This document shows positions 1-10,511 of a stretch of DNA of 58,145 nucleotides, piece by piece. The first letter of the stretch is position 1, and each line of letters opens with the position of its first letter. The notes beneath the pieces are model-generated. The model made no database searches. It worked only from the letters and a program-made list of their open reading frames with translations, and was not told the DNA's origin. The position numbers were made by a program, and so were the translations under genes. Origin of the DNA: Winogradskyella thalassocola (GTDB lineage: Bacteria; Bacteroidota; Bacteroidia; Flavobacteriales; Flavobacteriaceae); the NCBI RefSeq assembly GCF_900099995.1, contig NZ_FNCZ01000003.1, positions 413,202 through 471,346 on the forward strand, given 5' to 3'.

Positions 1-975
1 CAGAAAGCTAAAGAAGAAGCTGATGCTCAAGCTACATTATTAGCAGAACAGGAAGCTAAAGAAGAAGCTGATGCCAAAGAAAATGCGATTTCAAATCCAA
101 CGGATGCTCTTGCTGTGTCAATGCAAACGATATCCAAATCAACGGAAGCGTCTAAAACAGTTCAAAATGAATTATTAAAACAATTCGATGATATTGTTGC
201 TATTAAAGATCAAGATCTTAGGGATATGAAAGAAGAAAATGATTTAAGCGATCAAGGGATTACTGTGCAGCCAAAACCATTTAAAAGTGTAACTGCAGAA
301 AACAACGCACTAAGAGCAATTAAGGCAGATTTAGACAATGTTATAAAAGCACGTAGTGAAAAGATTGATGAATTAAATAAACTTTATGAAGAACGTGTAG
401 CTATTGGTTCTTTAGCATTAGATGAAGTTACGTTATTCTACAAAAAAGAAATTAAAAGATTGCAGTCGGAACAATTGAAAGCAAACGAAGCAAAATCTCA
501 ATTAGATATAAAATTAGAAGCAATTCAAGTTGCTACAGAGTTTGAGAAAAGAAGACGAATTAAGCGTGCTGCTTTTACTAGTGAAGATGATAGATATAGC
601 CAAGATAGAGCGAAGTTAAAAAACTTAAGAGAGACAACTAAATTAGCTGAAACACCTTTCAAATCTGAAGATTTTGATTTTGGAGAAGCACAAGGTAATA
701 GTATCAAAATATTAAAGAATATCAACCATATTGAAAGTGGTTTCTATCTTATAATTGCCGTTCACGGAGATGTGAAAAGTAGAGATGAATTTATAACTAA
801 AGTAATTGCTTCTGGAAGAACTAATGTCGATTTCTTCCATGATGTAAATACTAGTAAATATTACATTTATTATGATAAAGTTGATAATATCTCAAGTGCC
901 AATAAAGCTTTAGAAGCTAAAGGAAATAGACCGTATAATGGAAAAATGTCAATCGTAAAAATAGAAAATCAATAA
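1..975 (+). CDS. C-terminal part of a coiled-coil protein with a SPOR-like tail, probably T9SS/gliding associated
   Basis: The frame is open from base 1, so the start lies upstream of the window; a GTG at 115 could be read as a start, but the same frame continues upstream with charged Ala/Glu/Lys repeats (KEEADAQ, QEAKEEADAK), which suggests an internal position. The visible part has long charged helices likely to form coiled coils. The last ~80 residues (from about SGFYLIIAVHGD to the end) have the pattern of the small alpha/beta domain found at the C-termini of some Bacteroidota PorP/SprF- or OmpA-neighbour proteins, resembling SPOR. The adhesin gene starts 67 bp downstream in the same direction, so the two may be co-transcribed with the PorP/SprF gene. 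The N-terminal domain is not visible, so the exact family is uncertain. A role at the cell envelope is inferred from context only. Confidence 0.7.
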   Translation, partial: QKAKEEADAQATLLAEQEAKEEADAKENAISNPTDALAVSMQTISKSTEASKTVQNELLKQFDDIVAIKDQDLRDMKEENDLSDQGITVQPKPFKSVTAENNALRAIKADLDNVIKARSEKIDELNKLYEERVAIGSLALDEVTLFYKKEIKRLQSEQLKANEAKSQLDIKLEAIQVATEFEKRRRIKRAAFTSEDDRYSQDRAKLKNLRETTKLAETPFKSEDFDFGEAQGNSIKILKNINHIESGFYLIIAVHGDVKSRDEFITKVIASGRTNVDFFHDVNTSKYYIYYDKVDNISSANKALEAKGNRPYNGKMSIVKIENQ

Positions 976-991
976 TAGTTAAGCCACCTTT

Positions 992-1022
992 CACTTTCTT
1001 CTTTGCCCCAAGAAACAAAGTG
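992..1022 (+). promoter_or_regulatory. Intergenic hairpin between coiled-coil gene and adhesin gene
   Basis: CACTTT (992-997) pairs with AAAGTG (1017-1022) and TTCTT (999-1003) pairs with AAGAA (1010-1014), with loop TGCCCC and small internal loops. No T-tract follows, so it is not a classical terminator. It could be an mRNA-processing or stability element 20 bp before the adhesin start, or a remnant of a dispersed palindromic repeat. Confidence 0.35.
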
Positions 1023-1042
1023 ATAAAATAAAATAAATTATC

Positions 1043-4000
1043 ATGAAAAAACCTACTTTTTCTAGAATAGCCATAATTGCCCTAACCCTTATTTTGGGAC
1101 AACTAACATTTGCTCAAAACTATGAGCCTTTTGTGCCTCGATTTAATGAGGATCTTAAAGGAGATATAGTCCTTATTGGAAACAATATTCTTGGGCCAGA
1201 TAATAATGCTTTTAACAACAATTCGGTATATAATCATCAGGTGGACATGACCTATATTGATATCGATGGAGATGGTTCTACGTTCAGTTCTTCTAGTGCT
1301 GATTTAACGATTCCAAATCCTAATTGTTATAGAATTATATATGCAGGTTTATATTGGGGAGCCGTTAACCCAGGAGATGCTCCAATAACTGATGTAAAAT
1401 TTAAAGGACCTGTAGGTGGGTATAATGATATACAAGGTACCGTTATTTATGATGCTGGTGGTACTACGGTAGATGGTGGCGATAGTTTTTCTTATGCTTG
1501 TTTTGCAGATGTTACTTCTATAGTAACTAGTTTTGGTTCTGGTGTTGATTTAGGAACATATACAGTTGGTAATGTTTCTTCGGACGAAGGTAGAACAGCA
1601 TCCTGGAGTCCATATAACGGAACTGGTCAATCAGCTGGTTGGTCATTGTTTGTGGTTTATGAAGATCCTACATTACCTGGTAAATCTATTACTAGTTTTG
1701 ATGGTTTTAGTGCTATTAGTGTAGCTGGTGGTAATCCGGCACTAGACATTCCTGTAGATGGATTTAGAACTGTTCCTGCTCCTGCTCCGGTAAGAGCTAA
1801 CTTTGCTTTTGCAACATTAGAAGGTGATAGTCCTATTTTAGGTGATCGATTACGATTAAATGGAGTTAGTTTATCTACAGCAGATCGTCCGGTTGCAAAC
1901 TTTTTTAATAGTTCGGTTACACAATTAAATGCAACACCTGTTAATGATAGAGTACCAAACAGTACAAATACCTTAGGGTTTGATACTGGTGTGATTGCCA
2001 TACCAAACCCAGGAAACACAGTTATTGCTAATGATGCAACGGCTGGTACCATTCGATTAGAAACAAGTGGTGATACCTATTTCCCTTATTTCTTTGCTTT
2101 TGCTGTAGAAATTATAGAACCTAATATTGTACTTACTAAAATTGTAGAAGATGATTTAGGAACTAATATAGGTGACCAATATGTAGGTCTCGGTACTTCA
2201 CTAAATTATGTTATTGGTTTTCAAAATACAGGAAATGATAATGCGACAAATTTTCAGATTAGAGATATTCTTCCTGTAAATGTGATCTTTAATTACCCAG
2301 ATGATTTGGTATTACCTCCTGGTGTTTCTGTTGTAAGTTACAATGCAGCAACAAGAGAAATTATTTTTGCAATTGACAATTCTTTAGTTGAAGAAAATGA
2401 TCCAGTTTACGAAATCCGTATTGAAGTGCAAGTTGTGGAATCTTGTAATTTACTTATTGATGCCTGTACTAATATTATAAGTAATCAAGCATATGCAAGT
2501 TATAATGGATTTTTTAATCCTAATTTTAATATTACAGATGATCCAAGTTTAAGTAGTAATACAGGGTGTTTATTATCACCTCGAGCAACCAACTTTTTGG
2601 CAGATCTAAACTGTACATTCTCTCAAGATATTGTGTTATGTGGCGAAAGTGTAGATCTAACGGCTGCCAATGGTTATGATTCTTATGCTTGGTCTACAAG
2701 TCCTACAGGAACACCTGTTATTGGAACCACACAAACTATTACAGCTTCTGTAACAGGTTCTTATTATTCTTTTAATACGGCTGTTGCGCCATGTCAATCT
2801 ATTATTCAAGAGTTTCATATTGAAATTTTTGGTGAGAATACTACAAATCCGGTAATACCTTATGCAGATGAAGTAGTGACATGTCCTAATAATGGAAAAT
2901 TATTACCAAATATCTTTTTATGTGGTGCTGAAGATTCAAGGTTAATTGAAACTAATATCGCAAATTCTACTTCTGTTATATGGGAAAAATTAAATGAAGC
3001 AAGCTGTTCTGCTGTTTCTGATTCGGATTGTGCAAATGAAGATGCTTCTTGTACTTGGGACGAGGTTGGAACAGGTCCAAACTTTTTAGCTGATACCTCA
3101 GGTCAATACAGATTAACAATTAATTATCCTGGAGGCTGTTTTGTTCAGTTTTATTTCAATATTTATGAAAACGTTTTAAATGCTACCGTAAATGCTACGG
3201 ATATAATCTGTACTACAGATGGAAGTATTACGGTAAACGGTGTGCCTTCTGGATATGAATATAGCTTAGACGGTATTACATTTCAAGATAGTAATGTATT
3301 TACTGTAACTACTTCAGGTATTTATACCGCTTATATCAGACAGGTTGGAGTTGCTACAAACCCTTGTGTATTTACGGTTCCTGATGTTCAAATTAGAGAT
3401 AGAGAATTTACAGGGTCAACGATTGTAACGCAACCCTTTTGTCATGGAGATAAAGGAACGATTTATTTAGCGGCAAATGATGTGGATCCACAATATTCAT
3501 TTTCACTTACTCAAGGTGGAAATTTAGTAAACAGTGTAGGTCCTAAAGTTGAAAACACACATACATTTCAAAACCTAAACCCAGGAACGTATACAGCAAC
3601 TATAACTTCAGAAAATGGTTGTACATTTTCTGAAGATATTACCATTACAGAGCCACCACTTCTAACAGTTACAGCAGCTTTAACAAGCCCATTAAACTGT
3701 ACTGATGGTGAAATTACAATTTATCCTGTGGGTGGAACACCTCCTTATTTTTACTTTGTAAATGGATCTGTAGATTTTCAGTCTGTACCAGAGATCGTTG
3801 TGACTTCAGCCGGAGTTTATAATGTTACAGTTACCGATTCTAACAACTGTAGTGCAGATGTCACGATTTCAGTGGATGCTATTTCTGGTCCTGATTTTAA
3901 TGTGGATGTCACAGATATTGCTTGTGCAGACTCTAGTGACTCTGGGGTTTTAACAATCAATATAACTAACGCAAATGGCAGCAGTATTAAATATAGTATT

Positions 4001-7000
4001 GATGGAGGTACTACTTTTGGAAACTCAAATGTATTTACAGGATTAGCGGTTGGAAATTATGATGTTGTTTTAGAATATACATCTGGCTCTGATGTTTGTG
4101 AAACGAGTCCACAGACTGTAGCAATTAATTCGGCAACTGCTATTACTGGTACTGCAGAATTAACAGCACCTTTTACATGTATATCAGATGGAACTATTAC
4201 AGTAACGGGAGTTACTGGCGGAAGCGCACCTTATACGTATAGTATTGATGGTGTAACATTTCAGAGTGGTAATAGTTTTAATAATTTATCTGCAGGAACC
4301 TATACGGTAATTGTAAAAGATGCAAGTGGTTGTTCTTCTGCAATGAATCAAATTACAGTTGAAGCTTTAAATCCTCCAACGGATTTAACTTTTGATAATT
4401 CACCTGTGACTTGTCCTACTAATACGTCAACAATTTCAATAACAGGAACAACAGGTGGTACAGGAATATTAGAATATCAAATTATAGCACCTGCTTCGGC
4501 AGCAACAGCTTATCAATCGTCAACAGATTTTTCAGGTTTAGAACCTGGAACTTATACATTTCAAGTTAAAGATGAAAATGATTGTGTATACAGTGAATCT
4601 TATACTGTAAGTCCTATCCCTACCCCAACGTTATCTGTTGTTTTAACCGAAGATTTAGATTGTACTGCTTCGCCAGATGCATTAATAACAGGAACTATTT
4701 CTGGACCTGCACCTTACACCTATTCAGTATCAATAAATGGTGCTGCTTACACATCTTTAGGTGCAACGGGAACACCTTTTACTTATACAACAGCAAATGC
4801 GGGAACGTATCAATTTGAAATTATAGACGCTAACGGTTGTTCTGCACAATCATCAGTTCTAACGGTGAATCCATTATCATTACCAGCTTTAAGTTTAGTT
4901 GTTCAAACACAAGCTATTCTTTGTAATGGAGATACTAATGGAGCGATCGATGTTACTATAGATACATCAGTTGGTACTCCGCCATTCACTATTAATGTGA
5001 ATAATGATACAACAGGAACAAACTACGGAACACAAACCTCTAGCTTACCAGCAGGAACATATACGGTAACTATTACAGATTCTAAAATGTGTACAGCAAC
5101 TGATACAGTAACTATTGACCAACCAGATGCTATACTCGCAGATTATGATGCTATTGATATCACATGTGGTGCAGGTGGAGTGTCTCAAGGTTCAGTAATT
5201 GTAAATTCAGTGACAGGTGGTACACCACCATATAATTATTTTGTAACAGGAACCAATGGTTATTCAAACTCAGAGCTTAATAATATAGGTTCAACATCGG
5301 TAAGTTTTGATGTTGTTGATTTTGGATTATATCAAATTAATGTTGTTGATGCTAATGGTTGTTCTATTTTAGTTCAAGATGTATTGGTGGCGTCGCCTCC
5401 AACAGATTTAGATATTGATGTTACAGCCACTGTTAATTGTTCTACAGGTGGTGAAGCTGAAGTAAGCATCGGTTCAACGCTTACAAGTGCCGGACCATTC
5501 TTCTTTAGTATATATGAAGGTCCTGGTTTTGCATATCCAACAGGAACGTGGCTAGCAGAAGATGCTCCTGGTAGTGAATCTGCAACATTTACAGGATTAT
5601 TGCCTGGTGTATTATATACATTTATTGTATATGACCAATCTACAAATTGTAGCTACTATGAGCCAGCAACGGTTCCTATCCCAACAAATTCAACATTAAC
5701 TGCAACAGCTGTTAGTGCTAATAATATTACATGTACAGGTAGTGCTGATGGAAACGTATCATTCACTGTTAATAGCGTTTATGGAAGTGCTGTTTCCGTC
5801 AATTATGAAATTTTTGACTCATTGTCTTTAAGCTCAACTGGTATTTCAGGATCAGGATCTGTTCCTGCAAACGGTTCTTTAAACGTTATAGAATTAGGAC
5901 CCTTACCATTTGGAAACTATTTCGTTTCAATTAGTGAAACGTCAGGATCAAATGCGGGTTGTGGTGTTGTAACTGTACCTTTTAATATTACGGAATCTGC
6001 ATTTCTTTTAGAGTTAGCAGTTTCTATTGATCAGAATGCAAATTGTAGTCCTAATTCAGGAATTATCAGTGCTATCGGTTCAAACGGAACAGCACCTTAT
6101 CAATATCAAATAACAACTACACCTACTACTCCATTAGCAACTGATACAGGATGGGATTCATCTAGTACATTTAATATGGACGCTGGTAGTTATTATGTTC
6201 ATGTTATTGATGCTTATGGTTGTATTGTTACGAGTTCAATTCAGGTTTTAGATGCAGATCCGACTCCAGTAATTTCAGCGACTTTAACTAATCAATGTAC
6301 TGTTGCAGAAGGTGAATATGAAATCGATGTAACATTAGACACACCGGGTATTTCACCTTATAGTGTGAGTATTAATGGTGGTGCATTTCAAACCCGCTCT
6401 TTTCCATTTACACTTTCAAATTTATATTCAGGAACACATACTATAGAAATTCAAGATGTTAATGGTTGTGGGAACACCGTTTCAATAGATGTTGTTGCAC
6501 CTATCTTAATAACACCAGAAGTAACAACTTTACCGACTTGTAATGATGACGATGGTGAAATTACAGTTACGGGTTCTGGTGGATCTGGATTATATGCTTA
6601 TAGTATTTTGCCAAATCCGGCTTCAATAAGTCTAACAGGAAATGTATTTTCTGGAGTGCCTTCAGGAACCTATACAATTACGATTACAGATACAGTGACC
6701 TTATGTACTGAAGAAGTATCTGTTTCAGTTTCTCAAGCCATACTTCCAACGTTTATGTTAACTCCAAATACCATTACTTGTTTTGGTGATAACTCTGGAT
6801 CATTTGAGATAAATATTGCAAACTATTCTGGAGCTTATACGTATGAAGTATTTGATAGTTTAGGAACTTCTGTAACAGGAATAGTAAATGCAAATACAGC
6901 AACAAATCCTGAACTAGTAACAGGAATGGAAGCTGGAACATTTTCAGTAGTCATTACTGAAACGGATATTCCGTTCTGTTCTGCATCATCAAATGTAATT

Positions 7001-9256
7001 ATTACATCTCCATTAGAAGCAATGATGCTTAGCGTTTCAGAAACGTCAAATGTAACATGTACGGATAGCGAAGGTACAATTACAGCTATCGCAACAGGTG
7101 GTTGGGGAGATTATGAATATGAATTAACAGGTGCTGCAACAGTAGCTTATTCTTCTAATGGCTCTTTTACAGGATTGTCTGCAGGAACGTATACGATAAA
7201 TGTTAGAGATGCAGGAGGTTGTATAGTATCTGAAACTATTATATTAGAGACTCCTAATCCAATAGCGGCGATATTCACTCCAAGTACAACTGTTTTATCT
7301 TGTTTCGGAGATCAGGATGCTAGTATAACTATTACTAATGTTACTGGCGGTCAGGGTTCAAATTACACATATACTCTAAATACGGTTTCACCAACTCCAA
7401 GTGTTTCTGGTCCGCAAACATCTAATGTGTTTGAAAATTTAGGTCCTGGAACTTATTTTGTGAGAATTACAGATGGCTATGGTTGCCAGTTTTCATCTAT
7501 AAATATGGTGATAACAGAACCTGCACCAATTGAAGCGAGTTTGGTAAGAACAACGACTCAAACGTGTTTAACAGAATCTACATTAACATTAAGTGCCACC
7601 GGTGGAACAGGATTATATTCTTACAGTGAAAATGCTTCATTTACTCCAATTATTGGAACGTTTGCAACATCTACAACATTTAGTGTTTCAGATGGAACGT
7701 ATTCTTATTATGTAAGAGATGCTAATGGATGTGTTACTAATGTATCGAACGAAATCACAGTAGATCCTTTACTAACTTTAGAAGTTACGTTAGAATCTAC
7801 TAACCCAACAATTAATTGTGCTGGTGATAATAACGGATCTATTTTAGCAACTGCTATAGGTGGATTAGGAAATTACACTTACACTTTACAAGATAATTTA
7901 GGTAATGCAGTAATTGCTACTGAAAATAGTCCTGGCTTTTTTACAGAACTTTATGCAGGAGACTATGTTGTTTTAGTAGAGAGTGGTGATTGTATTGCCA
8001 CTTCTGCACCAATCAGTATTACAGAACCAGATAATCCACTTGATGCTTCAATAGTAGTGAACAATGTAAGTTGTGCCGGAAACAATAATGGATCGGTTGA
8101 AATTACGGCGACTGGAGGCACTGGAATTATTAAATATGCAATTTCACCACAACTTAATCAGTTTTTTGAAACCAATACATTTGAGGATTTAGAACCTGGT
8201 GATTACAATATCATAGTACAAGATGAATTGGGTTGTTATTTAACTTTTAATTTTACTATAACAGAACCAACTCCTGTAATATTAAGCATTGTTGCAGATT
8301 CATTCTTCCCAGAAGTTTGTTCGGGAGATGTTGATGGCGAATTTAGTATTGCTATTTCGGGAGGAACACTTCCTTACAGTGTGAGTTTAGATGATTATGA
8401 TGGTGTTTATACTACTGGAAGCGCTTTACAATCCGAATTTGATTTTACAAATTTAGTAGGTGGTGATCATACGGTGTTTGTTAGAGATGCCGAAGGATGT
8501 GAATCGGAATGGAATATCACATTCCCAGAATCCGTGAGCATACAGCCAGAAATTTTAATTGAATCGGTTTGTGATAACAACACACAAGGAAATATAGTAA
8601 CCGTTACAGTAGATGCATCAATTGAAGATTTAACTCAACTTGATTATTCATTAAATGGCGGACCATACCAATCGGATAACAAATTTATAAATGTACCTGT
8701 AGGAACAAATCATTTTATAGATGTTAGACATACTAATGGATGTATTCAAAGAACTGAGTTTTTTGATATCGAAATGGCTGATCCTGTAACTTTAGATCTT
8801 GCAGAAGGTGATTTAAATGAATACATAGTCAATGCCGCAGGTGGTACAGGTGATTATCAATTTACCATTAACGATGAGGATTATGGCTATGAAAACTCAT
8901 TTATCATTTATGAGTCCGGATTATATACTATTACGGTAACGGATAGTAGTGGCTGTTTTGCAACCATACAAGTAGAATTGGAGTTTCAAGACATTTGTAT
9001 TCCTAATTGGTTTACACCAAATAATGATAATAAATTTGATACTTGGGCACCAGGATGTACCGAAAATTATCCAAATCTAACCTTTGATATATTTGATCGC
9101 TATGGTCGAAAAATAGCAACCTATCGTGTTGGTGAATCTTGGGATGGTAAATACATGGGTAATGAATTGCCTACTGGTGATTATTGGTTTGTTGTTAAAA
9201 CGAATGACTCCATTAATGATAAAGAATTTGTTGGACATTTTACACTATATAGATAA
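1043..9256 (+). CDS. Giant SprB-like repeat adhesin with gliding-motility C-terminal domain (T9SS cargo)
   Basis: This 2737-residue protein is predicted to be secreted by the type IX system and anchored on the cell surface. It has a Sec signal peptide (residues 1-24, ending TFAQ). An N-terminal beta-rich region follows (about 50-360), then a DUF11-like segment (about 360-470), then at least twenty Ig-like repeats of 80-90 residues from about 710 to 2640. Most repeats start near 'C..dG.I', contain 'G..PY.Y' and 'L..G.Y.V.V.D', and end in 'D.nGC', so each seems to carry a Cys pair. The last ~90 residues (FTPNNDNKFDTW...FDRYGRKI...WDGKYMGNELPTGDYWF) match the gliding-motility-associated CHU_C/TIGR04131 domain, a type B T9SS signal. 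A PorP/SprF gene follows directly, the usual partner for type B cargo. The particular ligand is unknown; SprB-like function in gliding or adhesion is inferred from architecture. Confidence 0.92.
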   Translation: MKKPTFSRIAIIALTLILGQLTFAQNYEPFVPRFNEDLKGDIVLIGNNILGPDNNAFNNNSVYNHQVDMTYIDIDGDGSTFSSSSADLTIPNPNCYRIIYAGLYWGAVNPGDAPITDVKFKGPVGGYNDIQGTVIYDAGGTTVDGGDSFSYACFADVTSIVTSFGSGVDLGTYTVGNVSSDEGRTASWSPYNGTGQSAGWSLFVVYEDPTLPGKSITSFDGFSAISVAGGNPALDIPVDGFRTVPAPAPVRANFAFATLEGDSPILGDRLRLNGVSLSTADRPVANFFNSSVTQLNATPVNDRVPNSTNTLGFDTGVIAIPNPGNTVIANDATAGTIRLETSGDTYFPYFFAFAVEIIEPNIVLTKIVEDDLGTNIGDQYVGLGTSLNYVIGFQNTGNDNATNFQIRDILPVNVIFNYPDDLVLPPGVSVVSYNAATREIIFAIDNSLVEENDPVYEIRIEVQVVESCNLLIDACTNIISNQAYASYNGFFNPNFNITDDPSLSSNTGCLLSPRATNFLADLNCTFSQDIVLCGESVDLTAANGYDSYAWSTSPTGTPVIGTTQTITASVTGSYYSFNTAVAPCQSIIQEFHIEIFGENTTNPVIPYADEVVTCPNNGKLLPNIFLCGAEDSRLIETNIANSTSVIWEKLNEASCSAVSDSDCANEDASCTWDEVGTGPNFLADTSGQYRLTINYPGGCFVQFYFNIYENVLNATVNATDIICTTDGSITVNGVPSGYEYSLDGITFQDSNVFTVTTSGIYTAYIRQVGVATNPCVFTVPDVQIRDREFTGSTIVTQPFCHGDKGTIYLAANDVDPQYSFSLTQGGNLVNSVGPKVENTHTFQNLNPGTYTATITSENGCTFSEDITITEPPLLTVTAALTSPLNCTDGEITIYPVGGTPPYFYFVNGSVDFQSVPEIVVTSAGVYNVTVTDSNNCSADVTISVDAISGPDFNVDVTDIACADSSDSGVLTINITNANGSSIKYSIDGGTTFGNSNVFTGLAVGNYDVVLEYTSGSDVCETSPQTVAINSATAITGTAELTAPFTCISDGTITVTGVTGGSAPYTYSIDGVTFQSGNSFNNLSAGTYTVIVKDASGCSSAMNQITVEALNPPTDLTFDNSPVTCPTNTSTISITGTTGGTGILEYQIIAPASAATAYQSSTDFSGLEPGTYTFQVKDENDCVYSESYTVSPIPTPTLSVVLTEDLDCTASPDALITGTISGPAPYTYSVSINGAAYTSLGATGTPFTYTTANAGTYQFEIIDANGCSAQSSVLTVNPLSLPALSLVVQTQAILCNGDTNGAIDVTIDTSVGTPPFTINVNNDTTGTNYGTQTSSLPAGTYTVTITDSKMCTATDTVTIDQPDAILADYDAIDITCGAGGVSQGSVIVNSVTGGTPPYNYFVTGTNGYSNSELNNIGSTSVSFDVVDFGLYQINVVDANGCSILVQDVLVASPPTDLDIDVTATVNCSTGGEAEVSIGSTLTSAGPFFFSIYEGPGFAYPTGTWLAEDAPGSESATFTGLLPGVLYTFIVYDQSTNCSYYEPATVPIPTNSTLTATAVSANNITCTGSADGNVSFTVNSVYGSAVSVNYEIFDSLSLSSTGISGSGSVPANGSLNVIELGPLPFGNYFVSISETSGSNAGCGVVTVPFNITESAFLLELAVSIDQNANCSPNSGIISAIGSNGTAPYQYQITTTPTTPLATDTGWDSSSTFNMDAGSYYVHVIDAYGCIVTSSIQVLDADPTPVISATLTNQCTVAEGEYEIDVTLDTPGISPYSVSINGGAFQTRSFPFTLSNLYSGTHTIEIQDVNGCGNTVSIDVVAPILITPEVTTLPTCNDDDGEITVTGSGGSGLYAYSILPNPASISLTGNVFSGVPSGTYTITITDTVTLCTEEVSVSVSQAILPTFMLTPNTITCFGDNSGSFEINIANYSGAYTYEVFDSLGTSVTGIVNANTATNPELVTGMEAGTFSVVITETDIPFCSASSNVIITSPLEAMMLSVSETSNVTCTDSEGTITAIATGGWGDYEYELTGAATVAYSSNGSFTGLSAGTYTINVRDAGGCIVSETIILETPNPIAAIFTPSTTVLSCFGDQDASITITNVTGGQGSNYTYTLNTVSPTPSVSGPQTSNVFENLGPGTYFVRITDGYGCQFSSINMVITEPAPIEASLVRTTTQTCLTESTLTLSATGGTGLYSYSENASFTPIIGTFATSTTFSVSDGTYSYYVRDANGCVTNVSNEITVDPLLTLEVTLESTNPTINCAGDNNGSILATAIGGLGNYTYTLQDNLGNAVIATENSPGFFTELYAGDYVVLVESGDCIATSAPISITEPDNPLDASIVVNNVSCAGNNNGSVEITATGGTGIIKYAISPQLNQFFETNTFEDLEPGDYNIIVQDELGCYLTFNFTITEPTPVILSIVADSFFPEVCSGDVDGEFSIAISGGTLPYSVSLDDYDGVYTTGSALQSEFDFTNLVGGDHTVFVRDAEGCESEWNITFPESVSIQPEILIESVCDNNTQGNIVTVTVDASIEDLTQLDYSLNGGPYQSDNKFINVPVGTNHFIDVRHTNGCIQRTEFFDIEMADPVTLDLAEGDLNEYIVNAAGGTGDYQFTINDEDYGYENSFIIYESGLYTITVTDSSGCFATIQVELEFQDICIPNWFTPNNDNKFDTWAPGCTENYPNLTFDIFDRYGRKIATYRVGESWDGKYMGNELPTGDYWFVVKTNDSINDKEFVGHFTLYR

Positions 9257-9283
9257 TTGCTAAGAACTTTAAAAGATAACATC

Positions 9284-10267
9284 ATGAAAAAATTTCCCCT
9301 TTATATTCTTTTTTTGGTCTTTGCTCAGAGTTATGGCCAAGAATTAAACTTACCTGTTTGGACACAATATTTGGCCGATAACGATTTTGTAATTTCTCCA
9401 ACGTATGCAGGAATTGGCGATAATTTAAAAATTAGAGCCAATGGATTAACGCAGTGGGTTGGTATAAAAAATGCACCAGATAATCAATCTGTGTATGCTG
9501 ATTTTAGAATAGCAGATCGCTCAGGAATTGGAATATCTGCATATAATGATAAGAATGGTAACACACGTCAAAAAGGAGTAAAGTTTTCTTTTGCGCATCA
9601 TTTGACTTTAGATTATAAGTCTAAGCAGTTTTTATCCTTTGGTTTATCTTATAATATTAATAGTTTTAGAGTAGAAATAGAGAATTTTAATACCACCTAT
9701 GACATTCCTATTATAGACCCAGCTATTACGGATGATAGAGGAGTGTCTAACAATAACTTTGATGCAGGAATTTTATACCGTTGGAAAGCCTTTTATTTAA
9801 GCTTTAATGCTAATAATTTTTTAAAAAAAGATATCGACCAATATTTAGGTGTTGAACCAAGTAAGTTATTGAATTATCAATTCTATACGGGTTTAGTCAT
9901 AAAACATCCAAACAATAAAGATGTAGAATTTGAGCCATCTGTGTTTGTACAAATGTTTGATAGTGATAGACGTTCTAGTACAGATGTAAATTTTAAATAC
10001 AGAAAATTTAATAGAAAAGGAGATTATTATTTTGTAGGAGGTTCTTACCGCTTTTTGAATGATCAATTCTTTAAGCCTTTAAATATTGGTCCAATGGCAG
10101 GTATTACTTTCAACCAGTTCTTTTTTGCATATTCATATCAATTAACAATTAATGATTTATCTGGTTTTAACTCAGGGACACATATGATAACAATTGGTTT
10201 AGACTTTTTACAAGGTGCTAGTAATTGTGCTTGTACAAAGGGAACTAGTCAGAGTTATTATAGGTAG
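9284..10267 (+). CDS. PorP/SprF family type IX secretion membrane protein
   Basis: A 327-residue outer-membrane beta-barrel of the PorP/SprF family, which in Flavobacteriia assists export or surface attachment of SprB-like proteins with type B C-terminal domains. The signal peptide is MKKFPLYILFLVFAQSYGQ. The family's opening motif follows: 'LPVWTQYLADNDFVISPTYAGI', then 'ANGLTQWVGIKNAP' and the glycine/aromatic alternation of beta strands to the end. I start at ATG 9284, 27 bp after the adhesin stop; a TTG at 9257 in the same frame would add nine residues ahead of a clean signal peptide and is less likely. The gene is surely in one transcript with the adhesin. The C-terminus (CACTKGTSQSYYR) is slightly unusual in its paired Cys. 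Confidence 0.9.
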   Translation: MKKFPLYILFLVFAQSYGQELNLPVWTQYLADNDFVISPTYAGIGDNLKIRANGLTQWVGIKNAPDNQSVYADFRIADRSGIGISAYNDKNGNTRQKGVKFSFAHHLTLDYKSKQFLSFGLSYNINSFRVEIENFNTTYDIPIIDPAITDDRGVSNNNFDAGILYRWKAFYLSFNANNFLKKDIDQYLGVEPSKLLNYQFYTGLVIKHPNNKDVEFEPSVFVQMFDSDRRSSTDVNFKYRKFNRKGDYYFVGGSYRFLNDQFFKPLNIGPMAGITFNQFFFAYSYQLTINDLSGFNSGTHMITIGLDFLQGASNCACTKGTSQSYYR

Positions 10268-10511
10268 ATTTCTGTTATATATAAAACATAGAATTGAAGA
10301 CATAAAAATTGAGAAATAATAAGTCTCAATGACTAAAACATAGCGCTAATTATATGCGTTATATTTGAATATTTCTTATTGCAAACAAGCATAACATTCT
10401 CATAACGTTATATTTAGGTTTTAACGGTTTAATAATCCTTACATCGGAATTTTTAAGTGTTTGATTAAATTATCAGTACGTTTATAGTGCTATTAATTAT
10501 ATACTCAAACA

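Noticed and set aside
1657..2052. 131-codon open frame on the minus strand inside the adhesin gene
   Set aside because: It is the complement of repetitive adhesin coding DNA, has no start signal or family likeness, and lies wholly in a well-supported gene.
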